From: Amycolatopsis saalfeldensis
Lineage (GTDB): Bacteria; Actinomycetota; Actinomycetes; Mycobacteriales; Pseudonocardiaceae
Direction of reading: 5' to 3'
Assembly: GCF_900110575.1 (NCBI RefSeq)
Contig: NZ_FOEF01000003.1
Coordinates: 186,001 to 250,000, forward strand
Length of the DNA stretch: 64,000 bases
Each line of letters starts with the position of its first letter. The first letter of the stretch is position 1. Of this stretch, positions 17,332 to 28,178 are shown piece by piece. Made by a program: the position numbers and the translations under genes. The notes beneath the pieces are model-generated. The model was not told the origin of the DNA. It made no database searches and was given only the letters and a program-made list of their open reading frames with translations.

Positions 17332-17664
17332 CTACTTGCCGAGGGCTTTCTTCAGTTCCTGCTTGGACATGGCCGAGCGGCCGCGGATGTTGCGCTGCTT
17401 GGCCTCGTTGTAGAGCTGGTCCTTGGTGGGGCCGCCGGGGCCTTGGCGGTTGCCCGAGCGTTTGCCGCCGCGGTGCTGGGGGCTCACGTCGTGGGTGGAG
17501 GTGCGGCTCGCCTGGCGGGACTCGCCGGACTGGGCGCGGTTCTTGTTGACGGTGCGGGCGGCGATCTCCTCGGCGCGATCGGTACTGGCGCCCCGCTCGC
17601 GCTGGGAGTCCTTGATGTGCTGGTACTGACGCTCGCGCTTGGTGCTCCAGGTTTGCTGCGGCAT
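17332..17664 (-). CDS. Rho_N-type stress protein (called plasmid stabilization protein in related genomes)
   Basis: This 110-residue, highly charged protein has an N-terminal KRERQYQHIKDSQRERG segment with EEIAARTVNKNRAQSGESR, a Ser/Arg/Gly-rich middle, and a C-terminal SAP/Rho_N-like helical motif (YNEAKQRNIRGRSAMSKQEL). Similar proteins are widespread in actinobacteria and usually labelled plasmid stabilization protein, without experimental basis that I know of. The composition suggests a nucleic-acid-binding role. The start ATG follows GGAAGGGAG, and the gene is read from its own sigmaB-type promoter. Confidence 0.85.
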   Translation of the reverse strand: MPQQTWSTKRERQYQHIKDSQRERGASTDRAEEIAARTVNKNRAQSGESRQASRTSTHDVSPQHRGGKRSGNRQGPGGPTKDQLYNEAKQRNIRGRSAMSKQELKKALGK

Positions 17665-17689
17665 GGCTGCTCCCTTCCTCGACCGCTGG

Positions 17690-17716
17690 GTACCCCGGTC
17701 CCGGCGGGAACCAAAC
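17690..17716 (-). promoter_or_regulatory. SigmaB-type promoter of the Rho_N-type gene
   Basis: On the minus strand GTTTGG (complement of 17711-17716), 15 bases, then GGGTAC (complement of 17690-17695) exactly matches the sigmaB consensus, 25 bases before the start codon. Confidence 0.65.
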
Positions 17717-17808
17717 GTGCAGGTCAGAGGGTTGCCGCAAGTGCCGTTGAACCGGCGGGCCCGATCGTCCGTGTGCTGGGATGACAGCGAGCGGGCAGGG
17801 AGGCCAGG

Positions 17809-18909
17809 ATGCGGTTCCACCAGGACGGGCCGGTGGTGTTGGTGCTGCCGGGCAACGTCGACGACCTGACCGAGCCCAGCGGCGGCAACACCTACGACCG
17901 CCGGATGTGCGGGAGCCTGCCGGGCGCCGGGACGGCCGTGCTGGAGCTGGCGGTGCCCGGGAGCTGGCCCGAGCCGGGGCCCACGGCGCGGGCGCGGCTG
18001 GCCGGGGCGCTCGCCGAACTGCCGGACCGGGCCACCGTGCTGCTCGACGGGCTGGTGGCCTGCGGGGTGCCCGAGATCCTCGCCCCGCACGCGCGGCGGC
18101 TGCGGCTCGGCGTGCTCGTCCACCTGCCGCTGGCCGACGAGACCGGGCTCGACCCGGAGCGTGCCGCCGAGCTGGAGGGCCGCGAACGCGAGACGCTGCG
18201 GCTGGCCGGGCTCGTCGTCGCGACCAGTCCGGCCGCGGGGCGGGACCTGGTCCGACGGCACGAGCTGGAACCGTCTCGCGTGCAGGTCGTGGCGCCGGGC
18301 ACCGACCGCGCGCCGCTGGCGTCCGGGTCCGACGGTGTTTCCCGCCTGCTGTGCGTCGCCGCGGTGACGCCGCGCAAGGCGCAGGACCTGCTGGTCGAGG
18401 CACTGTCCCAAGTGGACGATCTCACGGCCGAGTGCGTCGGCTCGCTCACCCGGGAGCCGGACTACGCCGACGAACTGCGCTGGACCGTCCGGCGGCTCGG
18501 CCTCGACGAGCGTGTGCAGCTGACCGGGCCGAGGTCCGGCGCCGCCCTCGACGCCGTCTACGACACCGCGGACCTGCTGGTGCTCCCGTCCCACGCCGAG
18601 ACCTACGGCATGGTCGTCACCGAGGCGCTGGCCCGCGGCATCCCCGTGCTCGCCACCGACGTCGGCGGCGTCCGTGACGCGCTCGGCACCTCCCCCGGCG
18701 GCACCGTGCCCGGACTGCTCGTGCCACCCGGTGACGTGGGCGCGCTGGCCGGCGCCCTGCGCCGCTGGGCGGACGACGCCGAGCTGCGCGACCGTCTCCG
18801 TGCCGCCGCGATCGAGCGCGCCGGCACCCTCGAGGACTGGGACGGCGCCGCTCGCCGGCTCACCGAAGTCCTCACCCGTTTCCGTTTTGCTCCCATCGAG
18901 GTGGCCTGA
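17809..18909 (+). CDS. GT4-family glycosyltransferase
   Basis: This 366-residue GT-B fold transferase has an acceptor half with LPGNVDDLTEPSGGNTYDRRM and a C-terminal nucleotide-sugar-binding half with the GT4 signature HAETYGMVVTEALARGIPVLATDVGGVRDAL; the E-x7-E pair is present. It transfers a sugar from a nucleotide donor, but neither donor nor acceptor can be inferred. The start has GGGAGG about 6 bases upstream. Only two bases separate it from the membrane protein that follows, so the two are co-transcribed and may build and flip the same lipid-linked glycan. Confidence 0.9.
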   Translation: MRFHQDGPVVLVLPGNVDDLTEPSGGNTYDRRMCGSLPGAGTAVLELAVPGSWPEPGPTARARLAGALAELPDRATVLLDGLVACGVPEILAPHARRLRLGVLVHLPLADETGLDPERAAELEGRERETLRLAGLVVATSPAAGRDLVRRHELEPSRVQVVAPGTDRAPLASGSDGVSRLLCVAAVTPRKAQDLLVEALSQVDDLTAECVGSLTREPDYADELRWTVRRLGLDERVQLTGPRSGAALDAVYDTADLLVLPSHAETYGMVVTEALARGIPVLATDVGGVRDALGTSPGGTVPGLLVPPGDVGALAGALRRWADDAELRDRLRAAAIERAGTLEDWDGAARRLTEVLTRFRFAPIEVA

Positions 18910-18911
18910 AA

Positions 18912-19925
18912 ATGCGCACGTTCTGGGTGTGGTTCCGGGTTCTCGGCGGCTTCGCCATCATCGGCGGGCTGGCCTGGCGGCTGGGCACCGGCGCGTTCCT
19001 CGAGGGGCTGCGCGTGATCGGCCCGTGGCCGCTGCTCGCCGCGCTCGTGCTGGGCTTGGTGAGCACGGTGGCGAGTGCCTGCCGCTGGCGGGTGGTGGCG
19101 TCGCGGCTCGGGCTGCGGCTCGCGTTACGCGACGCGGTGGGCGACTACTACCGCGCGCAGTTCCTCAACGGCGTGCTGCCGGCCGGCGTGCTCGGCGACG
19201 TCCACCGGGCCGTGCAGCACGGGCGCAAATCCGGTGACGTCGGCCGCGGCGTGCGGGCGGTGGTGCTGGAGCGGACCGCCGGCCAGGTGGTGGTCGTCCT
19301 CGCCGGGGTGGCCGTGCTGCTCCTGCGCCCGGCGGTGGTGCCGCCGGTGGCGCACGACGTGCTGATCGTGTCCGGCGCGGCCGTGCTGGCGATCGCCGTG
19401 GCCGTGGTCGCGGTGGCGTTCGCCGGCGGCTCGCGGTGGCTGGAGAGCCCGTCACGGTGGCGGCGCGCGTTCGCCGTCTCGATGGCCGACGTGCGCGCCG
19501 GGCTGCTCGGCCTCGGCGCCTGGCCCCGGGTGACCGCGCTTTCGCTGCTCGCGCTCGCCGGGCACCTGGCCTTGTTCGTCGTCGCCGCGCGGGCCGCCGG
19601 GGCGACGGCGTCGCTCACGACCGTGCTGCCGCTGCTGGTGCTCGCGCTGCTGGCGATGGGCCTGCCGGTGAACGTCGGCGGCTTCGGGCCGCGCGAAGGC
19701 GTTGCGGCACTGGCCTTCGCCGCGGCCGGGCTCGGCGCGCAGCTGGGCCTGACCGTGGCCGTGGTCTACGGCGTGCTCGGCCTGGTGTCCAGTCTGCCCG
19801 GCGGCGCGCTGCTGCTCGCGCACTGGGTCGGCGGCCTGCGCCGGACGGCTCCGCAGCCGGTTCGGCAAGCCGCTCTGGAGCCGGCCTCGCGACCGGCCCG
19901 CGTGCCGGCGCGATCGGCTGCGTGA
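18912..19925 (+). CDS. LPG-synthase-TM/flippase-like membrane protein (UPF0104)
   Basis: This 337-residue protein has about eight hydrophobic segments. It matches the lysylphosphatidylglycerol-synthase transmembrane family: RWRVVASRLGL, the characteristic DYYRAQFLNGVLPAGVLGDVHRAV, then LERTAGQ and a C-terminal PVNVGGFGPREGVAALAF. It lacks the soluble aminoacyl-transfer domain of MprF, so it is a stand-alone flippase or lipid-handling protein. The adjacent glycosyltransferase supports export of a glycosylated lipid. It ends in a Pro/Arg-rich cytoplasmic tail. Confidence 0.88.
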   Translation: MRTFWVWFRVLGGFAIIGGLAWRLGTGAFLEGLRVIGPWPLLAALVLGLVSTVASACRWRVVASRLGLRLALRDAVGDYYRAQFLNGVLPAGVLGDVHRAVQHGRKSGDVGRGVRAVVLERTAGQVVVVLAGVAVLLLRPAVVPPVAHDVLIVSGAAVLAIAVAVVAVAFAGGSRWLESPSRWRRAFAVSMADVRAGLLGLGAWPRVTALSLLALAGHLALFVVAARAAGATASLTTVLPLLVLALLAMGLPVNVGGFGPREGVAALAFAAAGLGAQLGLTVAVVYGVLGLVSSLPGGALLLAHWVGGLRRTAPQPVRQAALEPASRPARVPARSAA

Positions 19926-20018
19926 GGCCCGGACGCCCGGACCGCGGGGGCTCCGCGTCGCAGTGCTCGCCGGTCATTTCCACTTCGCGGGTGGCCGGCC
20001 GCCTGAAGGAGCAGCCCG

Positions 20019-21590
20019 GTGGTCGCCCCCGCCCCGAGTGGATCAACGCGGGCGCTCTACCGTGCACCCGTGCGGTTCGTGGTGGTTGTTTTCCTCCTGC
20101 TGGCCGCCTCGGCCTGCGCTTCGTCCGACGCGGCCGTGGGCGGGGATTCCGTCGTGCGGACGGCGTCGGGCCAGGTGCGCGGCACCGTCGCCGAGGATTA
20201 CCGGCTGTTCCAGGGCATCCCGTATGCCGCGCCGCCGGTGGGGGAGCGGCGCTGGCAGCCGCCCGCCGCGCCGGAGCCGTGGCTCGGCGAGCGGGACGCG
20301 ACGAAGCCCGCGCCGCGGTGCCCGCAGGACAAACCCGCCGACGGGGCGGCGACGAGTGAGAACTGCCTTTCGCTGAACGTCTGGACGCCGAAGACCGCCA
20401 CCCGGCTCCCGGTGCTGGTGTGGATCCACGGCGGCGCGTTCGTGAACGGCGGCGGCGACCGCTACGACGCGCGGGACCTGGCCACGCGCGGCGACGAGGT
20501 CGTGGTCACGGTCAACTACCGGCTCGGCGCCCTCGGCTTCCTGGCCGACCCCGCGCTGGCGCCTTCGGGCGAAGCCGGGAACTACGGGCTGCAGGACCAG
20601 CAGCAGGCGCTGCGCTGGGTGCGCGACAACATCGAGGCCTTCGGCGGCGACCCCGGGGCGGTGACGATCGCCGGCCAGTCCGCGGGCGGCATATCGGTGT
20701 GCGATCACCTGGTGGCGCCGGGCTCGCGCGGGCTGTTCCGCGCCGCCGTGATCCAAAGTGGACCGTGCCAGGCCCAGGCGACGCTGGCCGGCGCCGTCAA
20801 GTCCAGTGTGGACTACAGCAGCCGGCACGGGTGCGCGGACCGGGCGACGGCGGCGGCCTGCCTGCGGGCGCTGCCGGCGGCGGACCTGCTGGACGCGCCC
20901 CAGTTCTTCGCGGTCGCCGGGATCGGCATGCCCGGCCCGGTGGTGGGCGGCTCGGTGCTGCCGGTGGCGCCGCTCGACGGGTTCCGCCGCGGGGCGGCCG
21001 TTCCGGTGCCGGTGGTGGTGGGCACGACGCACGACGAGTTCACGTACTTCCTCGCGGAGCAGGTCGCGGCCACGAAGAAACCCGTGACGCCAGACCGTTA
21101 CGTCGCAGCTCTGACCTCCGTCTTCGGCGACGGCGCTTCGGTGGCTTCGCACTACCCGTTGGCCTTGTTCGGTGGTGACGCTTCGCGTGCGTACGCGGCA
21201 GCTGTCACCGACAGCGGCTTCTCGTGCGCCGCGCAGGACATGGCGACCGCACTGGCCGCGCGGGCGCCGGTGTGGGCATACGAGTTCAACGACCCGACAT
21301 CACCGGCCGCCGCCACGATCCACGCGCCGTTCCCGCTCGGCGCTTCGCACACGTTCGAGCTGCCGTACCTCTTCCGGTTCGACGGCCAGGTCGGCCCGCT
21401 TGACCCGGCGCAGCAACGGCTTTCGGACCGGATGATCGCCGCCTGGACCGGGTTCGTGCGCTCGGGCGCCCCGCCGGTCTGGCCGCGGTTCGGTGCCGTG
21501 CAGACGTTCCGCGCGGACGGCGTCGCGGTGACGAAGTCCTTCGCCGCGGATCACCGCTGCGCGTTCTGGAGCGGCTTCACCCGGCACTGA
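20019..21590 (+). CDS. Secreted type-B carboxylesterase lipoprotein
   Basis: This 523-residue alpha/beta hydrolase of the carboxylesterase/para-nitrobenzyl esterase family has the nucleophile Ser221 in GQSAGG, the acid Glu in GTTHDEFTYFL and the His in GASHTFELPYLF. The N-terminus has an Arg-containing region, then FVVVVFLLLAASAC, a lipobox with a modifiable Cys, so it is anchored outside the membrane. I kept the GTG at 20019 because AAGGAG lies 7 bases upstream; a GTG at 20070 would begin at the hydrophobic core without a ribosome site. The substrate is unknown; this family hydrolyses aryl and acyl esters. Confidence 0.9.
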   Translation: MVAPAPSGSTRALYRAPVRFVVVVFLLLAASACASSDAAVGGDSVVRTASGQVRGTVAEDYRLFQGIPYAAPPVGERRWQPPAAPEPWLGERDATKPAPRCPQDKPADGAATSENCLSLNVWTPKTATRLPVLVWIHGGAFVNGGGDRYDARDLATRGDEVVVTVNYRLGALGFLADPALAPSGEAGNYGLQDQQQALRWVRDNIEAFGGDPGAVTIAGQSAGGISVCDHLVAPGSRGLFRAAVIQSGPCQAQATLAGAVKSSVDYSSRHGCADRATAAACLRALPAADLLDAPQFFAVAGIGMPGPVVGGSVLPVAPLDGFRRGAAVPVPVVVGTTHDEFTYFLAEQVAATKKPVTPDRYVAALTSVFGDGASVASHYPLALFGGDASRAYAAAVTDSGFSCAAQDMATALAARAPVWAYEFNDPTSPAAATIHAPFPLGASHTFELPYLFRFDGQVGPLDPAQQRLSDRMIAAWTGFVRSGAPPVWPRFGAVQTFRADGVAVTKSFAADHRCAFWSGFTRH

Positions 21591-21614
21591 CCCGGTTCCG
21601 GCAGGATGTCCGCC

Positions 21615-22205
21615 ATGACGGTGACCGCAGCGGACCTCGACGTTGTCCTCGGCTGTTTCGACCAGGCGCTCCGGCCGGTCGTCGACCGGGACTGGACTCG
21701 CCGGGCCGGCGACGTCGAGTGGGACTGCCGGCACACCGCCGAGCACGTCGGCGACTGCCTGCTCTCCTACGCCGCCCAGCTGGTCACCGCGCCGCTCGAG
21801 GGTTACGTGCCGCTGCTCGCCACGATGGAGGAAGGCGCGTCGAACGCCCAGGCGCTCGACGTCGCGCTCACCGGCGGCCGGCTGCTCGCCGCGGCCGTGC
21901 GGACCACCGGCCCGGACGTCCGCGCCTATCACCCGACCGGCTTGGCGGACGCGGAGGGCTTCGCCGCCATGGGGTGCGTCGAGGCGCTGATGCACGGTGA
22001 GGACATCGCCACCGGCCTCGGCGTGCCGGAGCGGATCGACCCGCCGCGTGACGTGTGCGCCCGCGTGCTGGCGCGGTTGTTCCCGGAACACGACGTCGAA
22101 GGTGACGCCTGGCAGGCGCTGCGCTGGTGCGCGGGCCGGATCGAGCTGCCGGGGCGGCCGAGGCGCACAGACTGGACGTGGCGCGGCGCCCCCTTCGGCG
22201 AGTGA
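21615..22205 (+). CDS. DinB/maleylpyruvate-isomerase-like mycothiol-dependent family protein
   Basis: This 196-residue helical protein is of the DinB-like/maleylpyruvate isomerase N-terminal fold. The metal-binding histidines are visible in DCRHTAEHVGDCL and ALMHGEDIATGL. Many actinobacterial members use mycothiol as thiol cofactor; the reaction here is not identifiable. I prefer the ATG at 21615, with AGGA 8 bases upstream, over the ATG at 21606. The 3' end of the gene, including the stop codon, has been tandemly duplicated into the following spacer. Confidence 0.75.
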   Translation: MTVTAADLDVVLGCFDQALRPVVDRDWTRRAGDVEWDCRHTAEHVGDCLLSYAAQLVTAPLEGYVPLLATMEEGASNAQALDVALTGGRLLAAAVRTTGPDVRAYHPTGLADAEGFAAMGCVEALMHGEDIATGLGVPERIDPPRDVCARVLARLFPEHDVEGDAWQALRWCAGRIELPGRPRRTDWTWRGAPFGE

Positions 22206-22289
22206 CCGGCCGCCTCGTCGGGTGCGGACGAGCGGCGGGGCGCCCCGCTCGGCGAGTGACCGGCCGTCTCGCAGGGTGAACGCGGCTGC
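22182..22289. repeat. 54-bp tandem duplication across a stop codon
   Basis: Copy 1 (22182-22235) spans the end of the DinB-like gene and copy 2 (22236-22289) lies in the spacer. Both share GGCGAGTGACCGGCCG with flanking similarity over about 36 bases before diverging. The duplicated stop codon leaves the upstream protein unaffected. Confidence 0.7.
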
Positions 22290-22309
22290 CCCGCCACGGT
22301 CACATCCGG

Positions 22310-22315
22310 TAGTCT
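22310..22315 (+). promoter_or_regulatory. -10 element of metH
   Basis: TAGTCT (22310-22315) fits the TAnnnT -10 pattern and would start transcription near 22322, just before the riboswitch-like leader. I see no good -35. A TTGACA at 22315-22320 has no -10 at the right distance and would leave out most of the aptamer. Confidence 0.4.
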
Positions 22316-22321
22316 TGACAG

Positions 22322-22413
22322 CCAGGTCGAGAGGCGCTGCAACGGACCAGGCGGTCCGCCACGCTCGGCCGCTCCGTTCGTGAAAGGGCGCCTCCGTGAT
22401 GCGATACGGAGGT
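22322..22413 (+). ncRNA. Candidate S-adenosylhomocysteine (SAH) riboswitch controlling metH
   Basis: The leader has the layout of the SAH riboswitch class. The P1 strand GAGGCGC (22331-22337) pairs perfectly with GCGCCTC (22388-22394). The conserved GCTGCAAC follows P1, then the hairpin CGGACC/GGTCCG (22343-22348 with 22353-22358), GCCACGCTCGG resembling the class core GCCAGGCTCGG, and GAAAGGGCGCC before the 3' P1 strand. An alternative hairpin, CCTCCGT (22391-22397) with ACGGAGG (22406-22412), buries the metH ribosome site GGAGGT (22408-22413). The two stems compete for 22391-22394, so ligand binding should free translation. Confidence 0.75.
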
Positions 22414-22420
22414 GGCCGGT

Positions 22421-26013
<3,593 letters not shown>

Positions 26014-26020
<7 letters not shown>

Positions 26021-26334
26021 CCCTGGTGCTGCTGGGGGTACTGGCCCGGCTGCTGCTGCGGGTACTGCCCCGGCTGGCCCTGGCCTTGGTCGGGCCCACC
26101 CTGCTGCTGCGCCACGATCTGGTCGGCCTGCTCGCGGGTGATCCGGTTCTGGCCGCCGCAGAAGGTGCACTGCGTGAGGTACTTGACGTTGATCGGGAAG
26201 AGCGGGATGAAGAACAGCGTGAACTTCGTGACGCGCTTCAGCACCGCGTGCGCGGCCGGATTGCCGCACCGGCCGCAGAGGAAGGTCGCCAGCACCAGCT
26301 GGAACATCTTCGTGCGGTAACCCCAGATCACCAT
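26014..26334 (-). CDS. Zinc-ribbon membrane-associated protein
   Basis: This 106-residue protein has two Cys-x-x-Cys pairs (Cys20/Cys23 and Cys56/Cys59), forming one zinc ribbon split by a hydrophobic stretch (about 36-50, [10 protein letters not shown]). After residue 75 it turns into a low-complexity Gln/Pro/Gly tail ([14 protein letters not shown]). Such short zinc-ribbon proteins are common in actinobacteria and have no assigned function. The ATG at 26334 follows AGGAG. Its stop overlaps the metH stop by 7 bases, so there is no room for a terminator between these convergent genes. Confidence 0.85.
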
Positions 26335-26421
26335 CGTGCGCTCCTGTGCTCGAAACAGTCCGGCGGACAGTGTCACAGAGACGTCCCGCGCGGCGCGGCG
26401 GTTCCGGGAAAATGCTCGTGC

Positions 26422-26453
26422 GTGTTGAGGACGGTGAGAACCGTTCTCAACAC
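26422..26453. promoter_or_regulatory. Large dyad-symmetric element, candidate operator
   Basis: The 14-base arms 26422-26435 and 26440-26453 are complementary except at one position, around GAGA. Nested in it, TGAGAAC-C-GTTCTCA (26435-26449) is a perfect 7-1-7 palindrome. It lies between the divergent zinc-ribbon and glutamate-synthase-like genes, just upstream of the -35 region of the latter. It could bind a dimeric regulator. Confidence 0.55.
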
Positions 26454-26483
26454 TCACGACCTGCGCGGCAGCGGGACGGCGGC

Positions 26484-26489
26484 TAGTTT
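26484..26489 (+). promoter_or_regulatory. -10 of a leaderless transcript
   Basis: TAGTTT (26484-26489) is a TAnnnT -10 box that ends 6 bases before the GTG at 26496. No ribosome site precedes that codon, so the transcript is predicted to be leaderless. Confidence 0.45.
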
Positions 26490-26495
26490 CTCCCC

Positions 26496-28094
26496 GTGGT
26501 CGGAATCAGCGCGGTGAGGTTCGGCGCGGTGGCGCTGCTCGGGCTCGTGGCACTCGGCGGCGTCGCGCTGGTGGTGGCGGTCTCGCCCTGGTGGTGGTTC
26601 CTCGCCGGGCCGTTGCTGGCGCTCGCCGTGACCGGGGTCCACGACCTGGCCCAGCGGCGGCACTCGGTGCTGCGGAACTACCCGGTGCTCGGGCACGCCC
26701 GGTTCCTGCTGGAGGGCATCCGGCCGGAGCTGCAGCAGTACTTCGTGGAGCGCAACTTCGACGGGCGGCCGTACGACCGCGATGTCCGCAGCATCGTCTA
26801 CCAGCGCGCGAAGGGCACGGACGCGGAGGAGCCGTTCGGCACCGAGCGTGACGTGTACGCCGACGGCTACGAGTTCCTGGTGCACTCGATGGCGCCGGTC
26901 AAGGAACCGGAGACGCCGCCACGGGTGCGGGTCGGCGGGCCGGACTGCGCGAAGCCGTACGACATGGCGTTGCTGAACGTTTCGGCGATGAGCTTCGGCG
27001 CGTTGTCGGCCAACGCGATCTTGGCGCTCAACCGCGGCGCGGCGCTCGGCGGGTTCGCCCACGACACCGGCGAGGGCGGGCTGAGCGAGTACCACCTGCG
27101 CGGCGGCGGCGACCTGATCTGGGAGGTCGGCACCGGGTACTTCGGCTGCCGCACCGCCGACGGGGACTTCGACCCGGGCGCGTTCGCGGACAAGGCCGCC
27201 CAGGACGCGGTCAAGTGCGTCTCGCTCAAGCTCTCGCAGGGCGCGAAGCCCGGCATCGGCGGGGTGCTGCCCGGCAGCAAGGTCAACGCCGAGATCGCCC
27301 GGGTCCGCGAGGTGCCGGTGGGGCAGACGGTGATTTCCCCGCCGTACCACCGGGTGTTCTCGACGCCGCGCGAGCTGGTGCGGTTCGTGGCGCGGATGCG
27401 GGAGCTGGCGGGCGGCAAGCCGGCCGGGTTCAAGCTGTGCGTCGGCTCGCGGCGGCAGGTGCTGGCGCTGTGCAAGGCGATGGCGGACGAGGGCGTGACG
27501 CCGGACTTCATCGTCGTCGACGGGTCCGAGGGCGGCACCGGGGCGGCGCCGCTGGAGTTCGCCGACCACCTCGGCACCCCGCTCACCGAGGGCCTGATCA
27601 CCGTCCACAACGCACTCGTCGGGACGGGCCTGCGGGACCGGATCCGGCTGGGCGCCGGCGGGAAGGTGGCCACCGGGGCGGACATCGTCAAACGGCTGCT
27701 GCAGGGCGCCGACTACACCAACGCGGCGCGGGCGATGATGTTCGCCGTCGGCTGCATCCAGTCGCAGCGCTGCCACACGAACAAGTGCCCGGTCGGCGTC
27801 GCCACCCAGGACCCGCGCCGCGGCCGCGCGCTCGAAGTCGGCGACAAGTCGGAACGGGTGCGGCGTTACCAGGCCTCGACGGTCGAGGGCGCGGTGCGGA
27901 TCATGGCCGCGATGGGCGTCTCGGAGCCGGCCGGGCTTTCCCCGCACATGCTGCGCCGCCGGCTCGACCCGCACACCGTCCGCTCGTACGGGGAGCTGTA
28001 CGACTGGCTCGCGCCCGGGCAGCTGCTCGCCGAGCCGCCGGCGGACTGGGCCGGGGACTGGAAGGCGGCCGACCCGGACCGCTTCACCGTGTGA
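26496..28094 (+). CDS. FMN-binding glutamate synthase-family protein
   Basis: This 532-residue protein has two N-terminal membrane segments (about 7-28 and 30-48), then a complete glutamate-synthase central/FMN barrel domain (about 100-500): NVSAMSFGALS, DTGEGGLSEYHLRGGGDLIWEVGTGY, SPPYHRVFSTP, VDGSEGGTGAAPLEF and the cluster-type Cys segment CHTNKCPVGVATQD. It lacks the glutamine amidotransferase domain of GltB, so it is one of the stand-alone GltS-like oxidoreductases whose substrate is not established. It appears leaderless and monocistronic. Confidence 0.88.
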   Translation: MVGISAVRFGAVALLGLVALGGVALVVAVSPWWWFLAGPLLALAVTGVHDLAQRRHSVLRNYPVLGHARFLLEGIRPELQQYFVERNFDGRPYDRDVRSIVYQRAKGTDAEEPFGTERDVYADGYEFLVHSMAPVKEPETPPRVRVGGPDCAKPYDMALLNVSAMSFGALSANAILALNRGAALGGFAHDTGEGGLSEYHLRGGGDLIWEVGTGYFGCRTADGDFDPGAFADKAAQDAVKCVSLKLSQGAKPGIGGVLPGSKVNAEIARVREVPVGQTVISPPYHRVFSTPRELVRFVARMRELAGGKPAGFKLCVGSRRQVLALCKAMADEGVTPDFIVVDGSEGGTGAAPLEFADHLGTPLTEGLITVHNALVGTGLRDRIRLGAGGKVATGADIVKRLLQGADYTNAARAMMFAVGCIQSQRCHTNKCPVGVATQDPRRGRALEVGDKSERVRRYQASTVEGAVRIMAAMGVSEPAGLSPHMLRRRLDPHTVRSYGELYDWLAPGQLLAEPPADWAGDWKAADPDRFTV

Positions 28095-28178
28095 AGCCCC
28101 TCCCGCCTCGGGAGTCACCGCACTAGGCTGAGCGGAGGGTGAGACGACGGACTTCGAGCCCGGGAAAGGCTGGATGCT

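Noticed and set aside
22315..22320. Perfect TTGACA as -35 of metH
   Set aside because: No TAnnnT box lies 16-19 bases downstream, and transcription starting there would cut off the 5' half of the riboswitch-like structure.
22206..22420. Cobalamin riboswitch upstream of metH
   Set aside because: MetH genes often have one, but the B12-box core and long multi-arm layout are absent. The leader is short and fits the SAH class.
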